Assembly (NCBI GenBank): GCA_016748015.1
Contig: JAAOMT010000227.1
Span: forward strand, 48,351 to 85,984
Origin: Geosiphon pyriformis
Lineage: Eukaryota; Glomeromycota; Glomeromycetes; Archaeosporales; Geosiphonaceae
Length of the DNA: 37,634 bases
Reading direction: 5' to 3'
Shown: positions 9,345 to 20,920 of the stretch, one piece after another
How the letters are laid out: each line of letters begins with the position of its first letter
Numbering within the stretch: the first letter of the stretch is position 1
The notes under the pieces: generated by a model
Databases searched by the model: none
What the model saw: only the letters and a program-made list of their open reading frames with translations
What the model was told of the DNA's origin: nothing
Made by a program: the position numbers and the translations under genes

Positions 9345-9950
9345 CCACTAATGTCATATGATTAGCCACACTATTTTTAAAAAGTAATCATTGACCTAGT
9401 TATTGATCTGATTATTGACCACTTTTAATAGCTATATAAGTGATGAATCTCTTAGCTGTAGAAAAACATGTAATAACAAGCATCTGAATAATCAAGAATA
9501 AATAAAATAACAACTTTCATCTCAATCCTTCTCTTATTGCTAATTTCCCTTTCTCTACCTTCAAGTATCTAAACATCTTAAAGATAAAAAATTACTTGTT
9601 GGCCTTTTCCTGATGTATATAATTATAGCATTTGAAGATTATTTGAATAAACATGACTAAAAAGCACAAGTTGATACCTGATATTGAATTCTAAGAGTGC
9701 CGACATAAGGCATAGAATTATACCAGTGGTGATCAATTGTTGACAGTACAGACTATTCCTCTACCTTCAAATTCCCCAGTTACCTTTAAAAAGAATAGCG
9801 ACTGAGATATTTTATGAGACTGATCTTGCATATTAAATTCATACTCATTCAATTCACTCTTTAAAGTTGAATTCCCTTTTGATTATTTCTATTACCCTAC
9901 AATTCTGTTCTTTTTTGCTATCCATTAACTTGTTACTTCAACCCATAACA
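9298..9950 (+). repeat. 3' LTR of gypsy family 1 (653 bp)
   Basis: Aligns with 2232-2968. The first bases are ATATACAATTGAAACC against TGTTACGGTTGAGACC in the 5' LTR, so most differences are G to A. The TATA box (9433) and AATAAA block are kept, and it ends ATAACA at 9950. A purine-rich GAAGAAGATA just before it is a weak polypurine-tract candidate. Confidence 0.92.
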
Positions 9951-9952
9951 AT

Positions 9953-12900
9953 ATAATTTGTAAGATAATAATTCATTTGGCAAGTGAAATATTCAAAAAA
10001 AATGGGTTAAGAACTTTAATGATGTCTTCATTAAAAATTTTTCGAGATTCCATAAACTGGAATTCTTGATTTTGAAAATTGTTAAGGCTTTTTGTAAGGA
10101 GAGTAATATCAGTTTTATTTTTTTTATGAGGTAATAGGTTTCTTTGAACAATATTAAGGCCTTAATTGTTTAGGATTTTATGGACTCTGATGTGAGCTCT
10201 GATTGTGTTCTTTTTGCTCTTTTTTATGCAAGAAAATCTTACCATGCTTCCAAGCTTGCTGAGTTTCTAAGGGCTAATAAAGTGAACATCAGGTCAGCTA
10301 TAGACAAAAAGATGGAAAGTTTTGAAATGAATAAAGATCATATTATTAAGAGTGTGCTGAAGCATTCTTTCTATAAAGTGGTGCTAGATTACTTAGTTGT
10401 CAATAATGAGTTGATTCTGGAGCCTGAAATAGTTAAGTCTAAAATAGATACTATTATGGAGAATTGGACTAGGAAGTGCCAAGTGATGGCTATTGTTCCT
10501 AATAATTAGTATCATCAGTATCAACCTTTGGAGCATGTTTTTAATGGAGCTTTTTCTGGTGTGATGTGTTTAGTGGAATTTGATGAATTGTTTAGTGTGG
10601 TTTTTGACCTGTCTAATGGCAAAACTGTTGGTCTCTTGGATGTTTCAAATGAGCTTTGGAAGTATTATGACAAGTCAGTCTTAAACATGCTTTTGGTGCT
10701 TTTGAACTCTTGTTTATCTAATAAATCAGTACTTGGGTCTTGAAAAAAGGCTTAAGTATTGATAATTCCCAAACCATATGAGTGAAAAAGTGTTTTTACA
10801 AATACTTGTCTCATTGCTTTGATTGAGACAGCTTGCAAAATTTTTTCTAAGATTTTTTCTAATAGAATTTCTTTGGCATACAGCATTTTTGATGTTCTTC
10901 ATGGTAACAATTTTTTGGTTTTAAAGGGTACAACAACCCAATTTCCTATTTTTGCAATTGGGTCCATAGTTGAGGATGCTTTGGAGAAGAATCGAGAGCT
11001 ATGGCTAGTTTTACAAAATATGCAGAAAGCATATGACTTAGTTGGATAAGAGCATCTTAAGAAGAGCTTAGTCAGAATTAAAATGTATGATAAATTTATT
11101 AGGTTTTTTGGTAGTATTCATAGGAATTGTACCAATTGGATTATAACTGATTTTGGACTTACTATTGATTACTATGTGCATAATGGTTTGGACCAAGAAA
11201 AGATTTTCTTCTCTCTTTTGTAGTGTATATTTTATAATCCCTTGTTATATAAAGTCAAGCATCAAGAGAATGTGTATAGGTATAGACTAAATTCTTATTT
11301 TATCACCAAAAATGGTTATGTTGAATCTAGAGCTGGTTTTTCTTCTTTTTTTGTTGCTAGTACTTTTGTTGATAATATGATTTGGGTTGGTAACAGTTGG
11401 AATACTACTCAATATATTTTCAATATTACCAGTAAATTTTTTTGGATTAATAACATCTCTATTAATAATAACAAAACAGTGGCCATTTTTATCAATAGCA
11501 GAGTTAACAAACTTTCTCTTTACATTAGTGGAATGCTCATCTCTATTGCCAAAAAAGGGAAATTTTACAGATATCTGGGTATTTTTCTATTTACTAAGAG
11601 TCTTTCAAAGCCTAGCTTGGCTAAAGCACATTTAAACATTTGCTTTTTTACCAATCTGGTTTTAAGGAAAGCTGTCTTTGATAAGCAGTTCTTGTATTTA
11701 GTATTAACTGTTTTATATTCTATTGTTAACTATAAGACACAGTTTAGCTTTGTTCTTGTTGGTGTGTACAACAAGTAGGATGCTCTGATTTGTAAAGACT
11801 TGAAGCTTAAGACTGGTCTATCTTTTGATTTTCTTGGTAATACAATTCATCACTCTTTCTTTTATGGTTTGAAGTCTTTCATTCAAGTCCAGTCTGAGAG
11901 TAAAATGGCCTTCCTTATCAGTTTTGTGAACTTTAATGAGATTTTAGATTACTTATTTTCTCACAGGTCTTATAACCTCTAAGTTCTGTATTGGCACCTT
12001 ATTCATTCTTTGAGTTTTTCTGTTTGTATTCAAGTCAGTTTTTCAAACAACTTTTTGGCAGACATGGTTTGTATTTTTTTTAAGTGCAAGCTGTTCCTGG
12101 ATGGCTCTTTAGCCAATTCTTTTTTGTTTTCTGGTAGGGTGCTTATGTTTGCAGTTCTTGGTAAGTCAAAATTTTCCAAGTTTCTTCCTTCACTCCAAAG
12201 ATATGGCATTGTCTTTGTGGATTAGTTTTGTGATCATCATGGTGCTGTGTTTAATTAATACACTTTTAAGCAGTGAAAGAAATTGGACCCTTGTGGTCTT
12301 ATTTCTGATTAATTTAAATTGTCTGCTGTGTTTCTCAATGATGCATTGTCTTCTTCTTCTTGTCTCTCTGATTTGGATAGTGTTGGTCCTTTGAGCATTC
12401 TTAAATCTCATAATTTTGTGTTAGTTTGTGACCACCTTTTTAGAATTGTTATTGGTAGTTTATCTGTATACATAGATGGGTCTCTAAAGAATCTGGACAC
12501 AGTTACCAAAAGGGCTGGTGCTGCAGCTTTCTTTAAGGATATTGATTTGGGTTTGGGGTTAGTGTGTTGGATTTGATGTCATCTACTTTGGCAGAAATAC
12601 AGACTATTGTATTAGCTCTGAAGTGTGTTCCCTCTTCTAGTTTTGTTTGTATATTTTCAGATAGCCAATCTGTCTTAGATGTTTATAAGTCAAAATTAGG
12701 TCTGTTGGGTCCTGATTTTTGTAATCAGTGTTGGGTTAAGCATTGACATATTGTAAACATCATTTGTGATAAGAATTTGAATATCAGCTGGCACAAAGTA
12801 AAAAGTCATTCTGGTGTCTTGGAGAATGAGCATACCAATGTGTTAGCTAGTACTGCTTTTTTTTCTGGTTGGTACTTTTTTTTTTGTTTGGATCAATACT

Positions 12901-13748
12901 TTATAGTGGCTGATAGCATTGTTGTTTTTGGCAATTTTAGATACTTTGTTTGTAATATTTATCATTCTATTTGTCATGCATATTAGAAGGTTGGTTCTGG
13001 TTCTAAGTTTTTGGCAGATAGTATGCTTTCAGATGTTAATTGGCTTAGTTTTTCTTTGGTATGGCATTCCAATTTGCACATGGCCACTGGTTTTACCAAT
13101 AGGCCTTTGGCTAGTACACATGCTTATTTTATGAAAGCTTTGCATCATCAGCTGTCTGTGGCTGTTTGGAAACATCTTTATGATAGAAGTTACTCCAATG
13201 TGTTGTGTCTATATTGTGGTGGTGTGGAGATTTCGAATCATATTTTCTCTTGTGAAGTAAATGTTTTTGTTCATTGCTATATATTGGACTTCTATGTGGC
13301 TTCCTGGAGAGTGCTTTCCAGTCTCTCTTGTTCTTTTTCTAGTGTGCTACAACTGTTGTTATCTTGTGCTTCTAATTCATCTGTGTCTACAGCTTTCTAT
13401 AAAAATTTTGTTTTTAATGGTTGGCTTAATGAGGCTGTTTCCATCTTCTGCAATCCCAATGTTGCTAGTTTGGAAATTGTCAAATTTGTGTATTCTTTTG
13501 GTCTTGCTTTTAGAAATGACATCTAGTTGGTTCATGTTAAACATTATGTCTATATGGAAAAGAACAGACTAATTCCTTTAAATGATTCAGCTCTTATCTT
13601 AGTGTCTGGCCTGGCTTTGAAATTTTCTACTGGTGTGGTCAAATTGCTTGGCATTACTGAGACTTTCAGCATACATTTTGGTTTTCACAAATCTTGTGTA
13701 TTTTTTTTGGGTGTTAGTAACTTAGTCTCTGTTTATATAACTGCATAG
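9953..13748 (+). pseudogene. LINE ORF2 fragment: RT, RNase H, CCHC domain, broken
   Basis: Frame 1 from 9953 to about 12555, then frame 3 to 13748 after loss of one G in a G run. There are many in-frame stops, several at expected Trp positions. RT region: AAGL-type loop decayed (10600s), LVLQNMQKAYD (about 11010), and catalytic FVDD changed to FVDN at 11365-11376, a G-to-A change that removes an active-site Asp. RNase H: YIDGSLKNL (about 12470), STLAEIQ (about 12570, Glu kept), FSDSQ (about 12655), HKVKSHSG (about 12790). A C-terminal Cys/His motif (CLYCGGVEISNHIFSC) lies at about 13207-13254. An RNase H after RT points to the I/Tad-like group of LINEs. Confidence 0.85.
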
Positions 13749-13861
13749 TGTTGTTCTGATTGGTCTAAGTGGTTGGTTATGTGTAGAAAATGCATAATTT
13801 ATGCTTAGTTTAGATCATTTCTTTGATGTATAGTACTTGGTAATATTTAGATTTCACTTGT

Positions 13862-13889
13862 AAAATAAAATAAAATAAAATAAAAAAAA
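13862..13889 (+). repeat. LINE 3' tail (TAAAA repeats and A run)
   Basis: Four to five AAAAT units end in eight A. It marks the 3' terminus of the plus LINE. The next base begins a different LINE piece. Confidence 0.8.
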
Positions 13890-14410
13890 GTAAGGCTTTT
13901 TTATACTTTTAATTAAATACTTTAAAACTAAAAAGATAAATACAAATAAAATAATAGTTTTTTTATTTTTATATTTTATTGTTTTAAGATCTAAATAATT
14001 AAATCTAAAAGTTTTTATTAAAAAATTTTATTTTAGATATTAATTTATTAATAATTATTAAAAAAATATTTTTATAATAAATAATTTTAAAAGACTATTA
14101 TTTTTTTAAAAATTTATATTTATCTTTAAAAATTTGCAAAAAATTATAACATTAATTAAAAATAAAAAAATCTAAATAAACAATAATCTTAAAAAACAAA
14201 TTATATATTTAAATTAAATTATAATTTTCAAAAAAATTTTCATAAATATTTTTAAAAAAGTAATTATTTTGGTTTTTATTTAAATTTAATAAGATTATAT
14301 TAATTTAATTACAACTAACTAAACTATAAAAAAAACTATAATAAAATTTGTTAAATTTAATTAGATTAATTTATTGACTTTAAAATAATTTTTTTAATTA
14401 ATAAAAATTT
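13890..14410 (+). pseudogene. LINE ORF1 5' part, extremely decayed
   Basis: Very AT-rich, full of TAA codons, but in register with ORF1 of the minus LINE. Near the start FYTFN..(11)..YK aligns with FFTIQ..(11)..YK at the same spacing. Near the end KTIIKF...NLLTLK-FFLINK aligns over 28 codons with KTIVKL...DLLVAKWSILIGK. Changes are nearly all G:C to A:T (Trp to stop, Gly and Asp to Asn). It begins right after the tail of the previous LINE and ends where integrase sequence of gypsy family 2 begins. Confidence 0.6.
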
Positions 14411-14624
14411 TATATAAAAATTTCTATGTACTACTTTCTTTAAAATTCTGTTTTCTAATCTTAATTTGTAAGCTCTATTGTTTAAAACTTTGTATATATA
14501 GAAGAGTCTATCTTATTTTGGGTTAAACTTTCCACTTTATTGTTTCTTAGCTTTTATATAATATAATAGTACTTAATTTCCAATTTTGAATTTAATTGGT
14601 TAGTTAGATAAACAATTATTATGT
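14410..14624 (-). pseudogene. gypsy family 2 fragment: integrase C-terminal part
   Basis: Similar to 16385-16580 and 22700-22865. In minus translation it shows KYYYI..LRNNKVE and then NRAYKLRLENRILKK, a typical integrase tail. It is cut by an LTR of the same family at 14625. Boundaries are approximate. Confidence 0.6.
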
Positions 14625-15496
14625 TGTTATAAGTAATTATTTGAAGTGTTAAAACAAATAACAAATCTGTAACTTAGTACTCAATAGTTGTTAATAATAG
14701 TGATTTCTGAAAGTTTTTAAGTTTGAAAATTTTGATTGACTTTTTTATATAATAGACAAAGATTTAATTAATGATTTTTTTCCATGAATTTTTTTCTTCA
14801 ACATAGTAGCCAGTTTATTTTGGCAGTTGTGCTCTTCTGGTAAACTATTTTTAAGTTTTTTATTCTTATTTTTGGGTCTTTTATCAGACTATTTTTGATA
14901 TTAAATATTTAGTGCTTAATTTCTTAATTAATTAATAAACAACAAAGAAAATAAAATAAAAAAAACAAAAAAAAATGAGAAAATAAAAATAAAAAATTAA
15001 TATTCTATTAATAATCATAATTAAGAGCTATTAATCTAGTGTAATTAAGTATTGGTTTCTATTAATATAAAGAATTAATAATATAAAATTGATTAATATT
15101 TCTTAATTAAGTAATTATAACATAAATTTAGGTAATAATAAATATTTTTATTAATATGAATATAATTTTACTTTAAGTAATAGAAAACTATTTTTTGAAG
15201 GAAGAGATATTAGATAATTAATTGTTTCTAATTGAATTGTTTATATTTCTTGTTTTTAACATTCTCATTATATATATATAATTTATGTTATACAAGATTC
15301 TTTAAAATCTTTCAATTTTTTTAAAAAAAATTCTAGAATTTTGGAATCTTGTAATTTTTCAAGAAAAATCCTAAAATTCTGGAATTTTAAAATCCTGCAA
15401 TTTTTTAAAAATTCTGAAATTCCTCTTTTTATTATGCTTATTTCTGATTAGTTATTTTATCTATTTATTATAATTTCTAATTTTTTATGAGTAATA
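14625..15496 (-). repeat. LTR of gypsy family 2 (copy A)
   Basis: Aligns along its length with 20921-21787 and 29996-30838. The plus-strand left end is TGTTATAAG and the right end GAGTAATA, which is decayed TAACA. Confidence 0.85.
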
Positions 15497-16735
15497 TTAT
15501 TCTTTTATTTTAATATTGAGCTTTGTTAAGATCTTCTAAATCTTTTTTTTGGATTAGTCTTATAACTTTTTTTTCAATAATTGTTTTTGTAATTCTGGTT
15601 TGCAATTCTTCAAATTGAATATTGTTTAATTTTTTCAATTGATTAATAGTTATTGTACATATTTCTGAATATAGCAGTATTTCTGGCCAGTTCTAAAATC
15701 CCATCTGTAATCAACAAATGGTTTTTGTATATGTAAGTAAATTGTTTTTTCTTATAACTTGTTTAATTTGTTGTATTATTGTTAAATTAAATATTTTTTT
15801 AATTTTATTTGTGTATAAGTTCTGAATGTTTAATTTTTGTTTTAACTAATAGTAACAAAAGTTTTTGGAAATTTGTTGCATCTATTAGTTCCAATTTTCT
15901 AAGACAAATTTTTTATTTGGTATTAATATTTTTAAAGTTTCTAATGTTTTTTTCACTTTTTCTATTATTTTGTTTACTGTATTTCTAAAAATATATTATT
16001 TGGGATATTGTTTTTTATTTTAGAATCTTTGAGTTACTTTTTTGTCTTTATATTGTATTGTTTATTTGTTAATAATAACTTTAAAACTTGATTTTTAATA
16101 TTAGATAAATTGTAAAAGTTATTGTACAAGTGAATAAATATTGTTAATAATTTTTATTTTTATTATTGCTTTTATTATGTGCATTGATTTTTTATATACT
16201 GTTCTGATTAAATAATTTAATATATTTGTTTTAATAATTATGATTGGTTTCAGATTTTGTGAAATCTTATCTGATTTAACTAATATTTGTTGTATTTTCA
16301 ATTGTAAAATATTACTGGTAGATAATAATACTATATTGTGATATGGTTTTAGTTGATTATTATGTATTGTTTTGGCTAAAATTTTGTTGTTTTATCTTAA
16401 CTTATATGTTTTATTTTTCAAAATTTTTTCAATATAAAATGAACTGTACTATTTGGGGTCAAATTTTCTACTTTATTGTTTTTTTATTTTGGTACAATAT
16501 AAAAGTACTTTGTCTTTAATCCTGAATTTAGCTGGTTTATTTGATAATTGGTTATTATGTTGTTCTTTTTGTTTTTTTTGTAACTTTTATATGTTATTAG
16601 CTGTTTTTTGCTTTTTGTTTTCTAGAGTTTTTATTAAGTCATATGTTCTTTTTAGCAATGTTTCTTAAAAGTTGATTTCTGTTATTGGTTTAGCTAAATA
16701 TATATTAATTTTTATCTTAACTAGTAATGTTACAG
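15497..16735 (-). mobile_element. gypsy family 2 fragment (3' part of internal region, copy A)
   Basis: Collinear with 21788-23030 of the full element. Minus-strand reading gives the end of integrase (near 16735-16400) and then the downstream coding region. LKPIIIIKTNILNYLIRTVYK is at about 16200-16270 and INQLKKLNNIQFEELQTRI at about 15580-15650. Homology stops at about 16735, where an unrelated GC-richer block begins. There are many stops and it is not functional. Confidence 0.75.
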
Positions 16736-16970
16736 GATTTTTAGATTTCTTGTACAAAGAGCCATGAGAGTATATGCTCTCAATGCATGCTTTTTTTTAC
16801 TATTAAACTGGGTCCCCAACCCAAGCCAAAACAGAACTAGAACCACTAGCAGAGGAGCCTACCAGTTTTATTACAACAAAAGGAAGAAAGTTGGAAGAAA
16901 TAATTAGAAAAAACCAAAAGAAAAAAGGAAAAAGACTAATTAAAACTTCGATAAAATTTTACTCTTGTCA
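16728..16970. repeat. GC-richer island, possible solo LTR or short non-autonomous element
   Basis: It begins TGTTACAGG inside a decayed gypsy fragment, the same start as the LTRs here. Inside are a GAGAG/CTCTC stem (16768-16783) and a GC-rich stretch (CTGGGTCCCCAACCCAAGCC, about 16808). A purine-rich A/G segment (16875-16935) follows. No convincing ORF and no clear TAACA end. It is far less decayed than its surroundings, so it probably arrived later. Confidence 0.4.
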
Positions 16971-17750
16971 TAATTAAGAAATCGACAAAAGAAAAAAAAA
17001 ACAATAATTTTATAAATTATTATTTAGTATTTAATTAAAACTATTAATATTAAATTTTATAAAATCTTATTTAGTAATATTAATAATAATTATATTCTAA
17101 TTTTAAGTATTTGTGTTATTAATATTGGTTTACTATAATATAATTTTAGCTAATTACTATATACTGCTTTTTTTAATATTTTTTATCTAATTTTAATTTG
17201 TATAATTTATATATTAAAAAACTTTTTTTTTTATGTCCCAAATTCTTAAAAAATTACATTATTTTTAAAAGAAATATTTTTTGTTTTCTTTTATTTTTCA
17301 TTATTTAGTTAGATATATTTAAATTTTTTTTGTTCAAATATATAGAACTGTTAAATACAAATAGCAATTTAAATATAAAAAAACCAAAAAAATTTGGTTT
17401 AGCTTAATTACTATGAACTTATTAGTTAAAAAAAATGTAAAAATAGAATACTAAAAAAATTTATTATAATTATTGGTATTAGTACTTTTAAGAATAACTT
17501 ACTATTTAGAAGAACAATTAATTTTAAGACTGAAAACACCACTAAAACAAAAAATATAAACATAAAAAAGAAAATTTTAATTAAAAAAATGAGTTTTTAA
17601 CTTGAAAATAGTAATAAATTTATCAAAAAAAATATTAATATTATTTCTAAAATGCCAAAAAAAATTGTAATAAAACAAATATTAAGAAAATTTTTGAATA
17701 TAATTAATTTTAATAACAATAATAATAGTAATAAGTAGTTGAACATGTTT
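16970..17750. other. AT-rich decayed sequence with a short gypsy family 2 piece
   Basis: The stretch about 17105-17235 resembles 22630-22720 of gypsy family 2 (integrase C-terminal region, minus). The remainder is poly-A/T-rich. 17520-17750 may be the decayed N-terminal part of the ORF at 17760-18470. Nothing else could be supported. Confidence 0.4.
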
Positions 17751-17759
17751 TATTCTTTA

Positions 17760-18712
17760 TTTTTCTGAGTTTAGTTGTCATTCTCAGTTTGTTCTAATTA
17801 CATTTAGTTCTCAGGTTGATTTGGATACTGCAATACTCAGAACTGATACACTAAAGAAATGCCATATCTAGTAAGAAACTCTTGATAATTGGTGCTGTTT
17901 TTAATGCTAAGGTTTAGATTATTTGGCTTTGAATTGTAAGATGTCTTTACTTTTTTCTTCTAAGGCTCCTAAGGTGTTTACCTCTTATGATGTTGGTAAC
18001 AAGTTTTATGTCAAAACTGCTATTCCTGTGCTTTTTTTAGTTTTTAGTACTTTGGTTGATTTAGCTTTTTCTACTAAAATTGCATCTGACAATTCTATAA
18101 TTTTTTTTAGTTGACATTTTTGAAATTGGAGTTGGCCAAATTTGATTTGGTCAACTCTATTGTTAAGTCTGTTGGTTCTATGATAAAAGTGTTTAAACAA
18201 TTCATTAATAAGGACTTGGTTTCAAGTAATGTTCTTGGTTTTAGAATTAATAAAGTCTTGATACATATGGGTTTTTTTAGTAAAACTGTTAATAAGTTGG
18301 AAAGAGAGATAGTTTCTTTAAAAAAAGAGTACTGTCTAGATAATATTAATATGTTTGGCAATTCAGAGTTTCTATTTGACATAGGTGATAATATATTCTC
18401 TAATTTAATGTTTTTTTGGACTTATAAGCCTATTCATATCAAAATTAATCACTTGAAAACGGCTGAATAGCTGGTTGAATTGGTTTCTAATAGTATTACT
18501 TTGTTTAATATTATTCAAAAAATATTATCTTTAAATAAGTTTTTTTTTGTTACATCAACATAGTATAGCCTAAACTGGTTCAAATAACTAATTATATGTA
18601 GAAAATATGTGAACTACATTTAGCTCTAAAACACTTAGTTTGTTCTTAATTTCTAGATAATAGTTGAGTCATACTTATTAAACTCTAATAAAAAAAAACA
18701 AAAAAAAACAGT
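17760..18712 (+). pseudogene. LINE ORF1-like remnant with its own 3' UTR and A-rich tail
   Basis: Two overlapping pieces, 17923-18114 and 18111-18470, form one protein with a single shift near 18110. It contains SSKAPKVF and an Ala/Val-rich segment. A long helical coiled-coil part follows (VNKLEREIVSLKKEY, about 18288-18332), ending near HLKTAE-LVELVSN. This is the style of ORF1 regions I remember from glomeromycete LINEs. A 3' UTR-like stretch with ATATGTAGAAAATATG (18592-18607) resembles the UTR of the plus LINE (TATGTGTAGAAAATG). An A-rich tail follows, with AATAAA at 18687 and A runs to 18709. No RT is present, so it may be a non-autonomous or internally deleted element. Confidence 0.5.
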
Positions 18713-18789
18713 AATAATAATGTTTTGAATAACTTTCTCTCTTTTTAATTCTTTTTTTATTAAAACTATTAGTAAATATTCTGGTTTTA

Positions 18790-19660
18790 TAAATTTTTTG
18801 CTTTAAATATAAATTTATTGACTGTTAATGAAAAGTTTTTTTAGGACAAATTAAAGATCATTAAAAATTTTTTTTTAATGTAAATAATTTTAAAAGAGTT
18901 TTTATTTTTTCAAAATTTAGTAAAATAATTTAGACATTTTTTATTTTTAAAAAAATAATGTTAATTATAGCAAATTTGACAAATAATTAAGATATTATAA
19001 TAAATACCAATTTCAAAAAGCTGATAAATAATCATATAAATTAGACAATTATTATAAAAAAATTTTTATAAAAATATCTATAGAAACTATATAAATTATA
19101 TTTACTGACTTTATTACTATTAAGTTAATTAAAATATTATTAGTAAAAATATAACAAAAAATGATTATTAAATTAGATAATTAAAATTAAACTGATCTTT
19201 TAATTTCTAAATAATTTATTTTTATTAGAAAAAATACAGTCTGTATAGCCAAAACTAATATTAATAAACAATTCTAAAATTCTAAAAATAAGTTTTAAGC
19301 TTTGTTTTATATATTTTTTATAAAAACAAATACTTATAATCTTTAAAATTTTATTGGTTTAATTGGTAAAAAAATTTGTGTAATTAATTACAATTTAGTT
19401 AATTATATTTATACTAGATATACAACTGTATATTTTAATTTTAAAAAAAAAATTAACTAAAATATTGGCTATAGTTTTTGTTATAAAAAGTATTAGTTTT
19501 TATTAGTCTTATTTGTTTTTGGCTTTTTGTTTAGTTTGTAATAAATTTGGTTATATTTCTTTTGAATACAGTTTAATTAATAATAAATTAACATTAAAAA
19601 AAAGAAAGACTTTTTTTTTAGTTTTAAATTAGTTTAAGTTGGCTTAAATTTATGCAAAAA
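18790..19660 (+). pseudogene. LINE ORF1 with RNA-binding region and zinc knuckle, decayed
   Basis: Alignment to ORF1 of the minus copy is in register over long stretches, for example TDLLISK-FIFIRKNTVCIA against ADLLVAKWSILIGKDAVCMA, and FIGLIGKKICVI against FIGLVGGKTCVI. A knuckle of the form CX2CX4HX4C at 19528-19569 has His changed to Tyr and the last Cys changed to Tyr. Both are single G:C to A:T steps. Stops fall mainly at Trp, Arg and Gln positions. Confidence 0.65.
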
Positions 19661-20166
19661 AATCTGTTTTTATTGTCTGTTTAATAATTTTTAATGGTAA
19701 ATTTTGGACATTTATTGTTGACAAAACTTTTTTTAAATGTTTTCTGGTGTTTTTTTTTAGTTTAGTTTTTTAAATAAAATAAAATTTTTTTTAATAGTTA
19801 TTAGTAATTTAGATTTAATTTTAACAAAATTGAAAAAAGTCTTATAAGTCTTATAAAACAAATTAGTAAATTGGTTAAAAATTTAAATATATTTGTATTA
19901 ATAGTTTTCTAATTTAACTTTGGATGTTAACTACTAATAATCTTTTTATAATAGAATTAAATAGATAATATAATAATATAAAAAAATTTAAATATATTTT
20001 CTAATAATAAAACTGCTATAAAACTAAGTTTTTTAACATTTTTAAATAAGATTAAATTGAAAACTTAATTAAAAATTTGTTTACAAAGTTTAATAATCTT
20101 ACTTTGACTTAAAATAAAGTTTTTTTTTAATATTTTAATAACTAATTTTATTTAAAAACTGTTATA

Positions 20167-20497
20167 TGTAATATAAAAAATATAAATAATTTTGCTAAAC
20201 AAAAAGATATTATTTATTGGCATAAAAAAATATATAATTTAATTTTTATTATTATTAAGATTAAATTAAAAAATAAAGTATATTTATAAATATTTGACAA
20301 ATTTAAAGATATTTAAGTCTTTATTTCTAGTTTAAATTTTAATTATTTAGATTTTAGTATTATAGTTATTATAAATAACATGTTAATTAGATATGTATAT
20401 AAAGTTACTAAAGTTGCTAATTAATTTTTATTTATTAAGTTATTTTTTAAAAATAAGCTTTTGGTTTTAATTTTAGAATTATATACTAATATTACTT
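20167..20497 (+). pseudogene. LINE endonuclease N-terminal fragment, decayed
   Basis: One frame reads NNFAKQKDIIYWHK and later YVYKVTKVA, FFKNKLLVLILELY. It aligns throughout with NNPAKQDDVICWHK, HVCKIFEVP and LFKNKLLVSILGLY of the minus LINE. Three TAA codons interrupt it. The catalytic GDFN and DH motifs lie beyond the break and are absent. Confidence 0.7.
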
Positions 20498-20504
20498 TAG
20501 TAAT

Positions 20505-20920
20505 ATGTTTGATTAATACATAATACAAACAGAAACTTAATAAAAATATCAAACAAAACTATTATTAGATATTTAAATACATAAGTTAAGGATTAAATAC
20601 CAACTATTATTTCAGATTTTTTACAACTTTGTAAATATATGGATATTATATTACAGACTATTTATAAACAAAAAAAATATTATTTACTACAACCAGAACA
20701 ATTAGAACAAATAAACTTGGGAAACTTAAACTTATTTTAATAGATGTAAATCAAGTTGCTACTTAACAATTTTATTGACATTTTTGCAAGTGAAAACAAA
20801 TTTGGCAGAACTGACATTATCTAACACCAAATTAAAACTAAAGATATAATGCTAATTAAACAAAGAACATACTAAGTACCACTTATTAGTCATAAAATAA
20901 TTTATTAAGAAATCAACTAT
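20505..20920 (+). pseudogene. gypsy family 2 pol fragment in plus orientation (linker to RT)
   Basis: Plus-strand frames read YYLLQPEQLEQINLGNL, LLNNFIDIFASENKFGRTDI and HQIKTKD...IKQRTY, the segment just before the RT palm in gypsy pol. The same segment lies in the minus element at about 25140-25520, so the two form a roughly 0.4-kb inverted repeat. It ends exactly where the LTR at 20921 begins. Confidence 0.75.

Larger units (their letters stand above)
2232..9950 (+). mobile_element. Ty3/gypsy LTR retrotransposon, family 1 (degenerate, both LTRs)
   Basis: A 7.7-kb element with direct LTRs (2232-2968 and 9298-9950), a primer binding site, and the order gag - protease - RT - RNase H - integrase, which is the Ty3/gypsy order. 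The 5' LTR has TGTTA...TAACA ends. The 3' LTR keeps TAACA but its start has decayed to ATATA. ATAT flanks both sides as a possible 4-bp target duplication, although that motif is weak evidence in such AT-rich DNA. gag and pol carry stops (many TGG to TGA or TAG) and at least three frameshifts, so the copy is dead. An intact extra ORF follows integrase. The LTRs differ by many transitions and by an array-length change, so the insertion is not recent. Confidence 0.93.
9951..13889 (+). mobile_element. LINE (non-LTR retrotransposon), plus copy, missing ORF1 and endonuclease
   Basis: Protein similarity to the minus-strand LINE begins at once after the gypsy LTR (9953: IICKIIIHLASEIFKKKW) and runs to the ORF2 stop at 13748. 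The 3' UTR then matches the minus copy (GTGTTGTTCTGA and onward), and a TAAAA-repeat/A tail lies at 13862-13889. The 5' half (ORF1 and endonuclease) is absent, as in 5'-truncated LINE insertions. The right end touches the start of another LINE piece. Confidence 0.88.
18713..20500 (+). mobile_element. LINE copy: ORF1 and endonuclease fragment, extremely decayed
   Basis: A 5'-truncated LINE begins just after the A-rich tail ending at about 18712. From about 18790 the frame follows ORF1 of the minus LINE in register, through the zinc knuckle, to an endonuclease N-terminal piece that ends at about 20500. There it is joined to a gypsy pol piece without LTR or A tail. Confidence 0.7.

Noticed and set aside
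16453-16668. Plus-strand hydrophobic ORF (71 codons)
   Set aside because: Antisense of the gypsy integrase C-terminal part, conserved with copy B on the other strand.
16770-16960. tRNA-derived SINE or tRNA gene in the GC-richer island
   Set aside because: Only a weak B-box-like match; no A box and no cloverleaf could be drawn.
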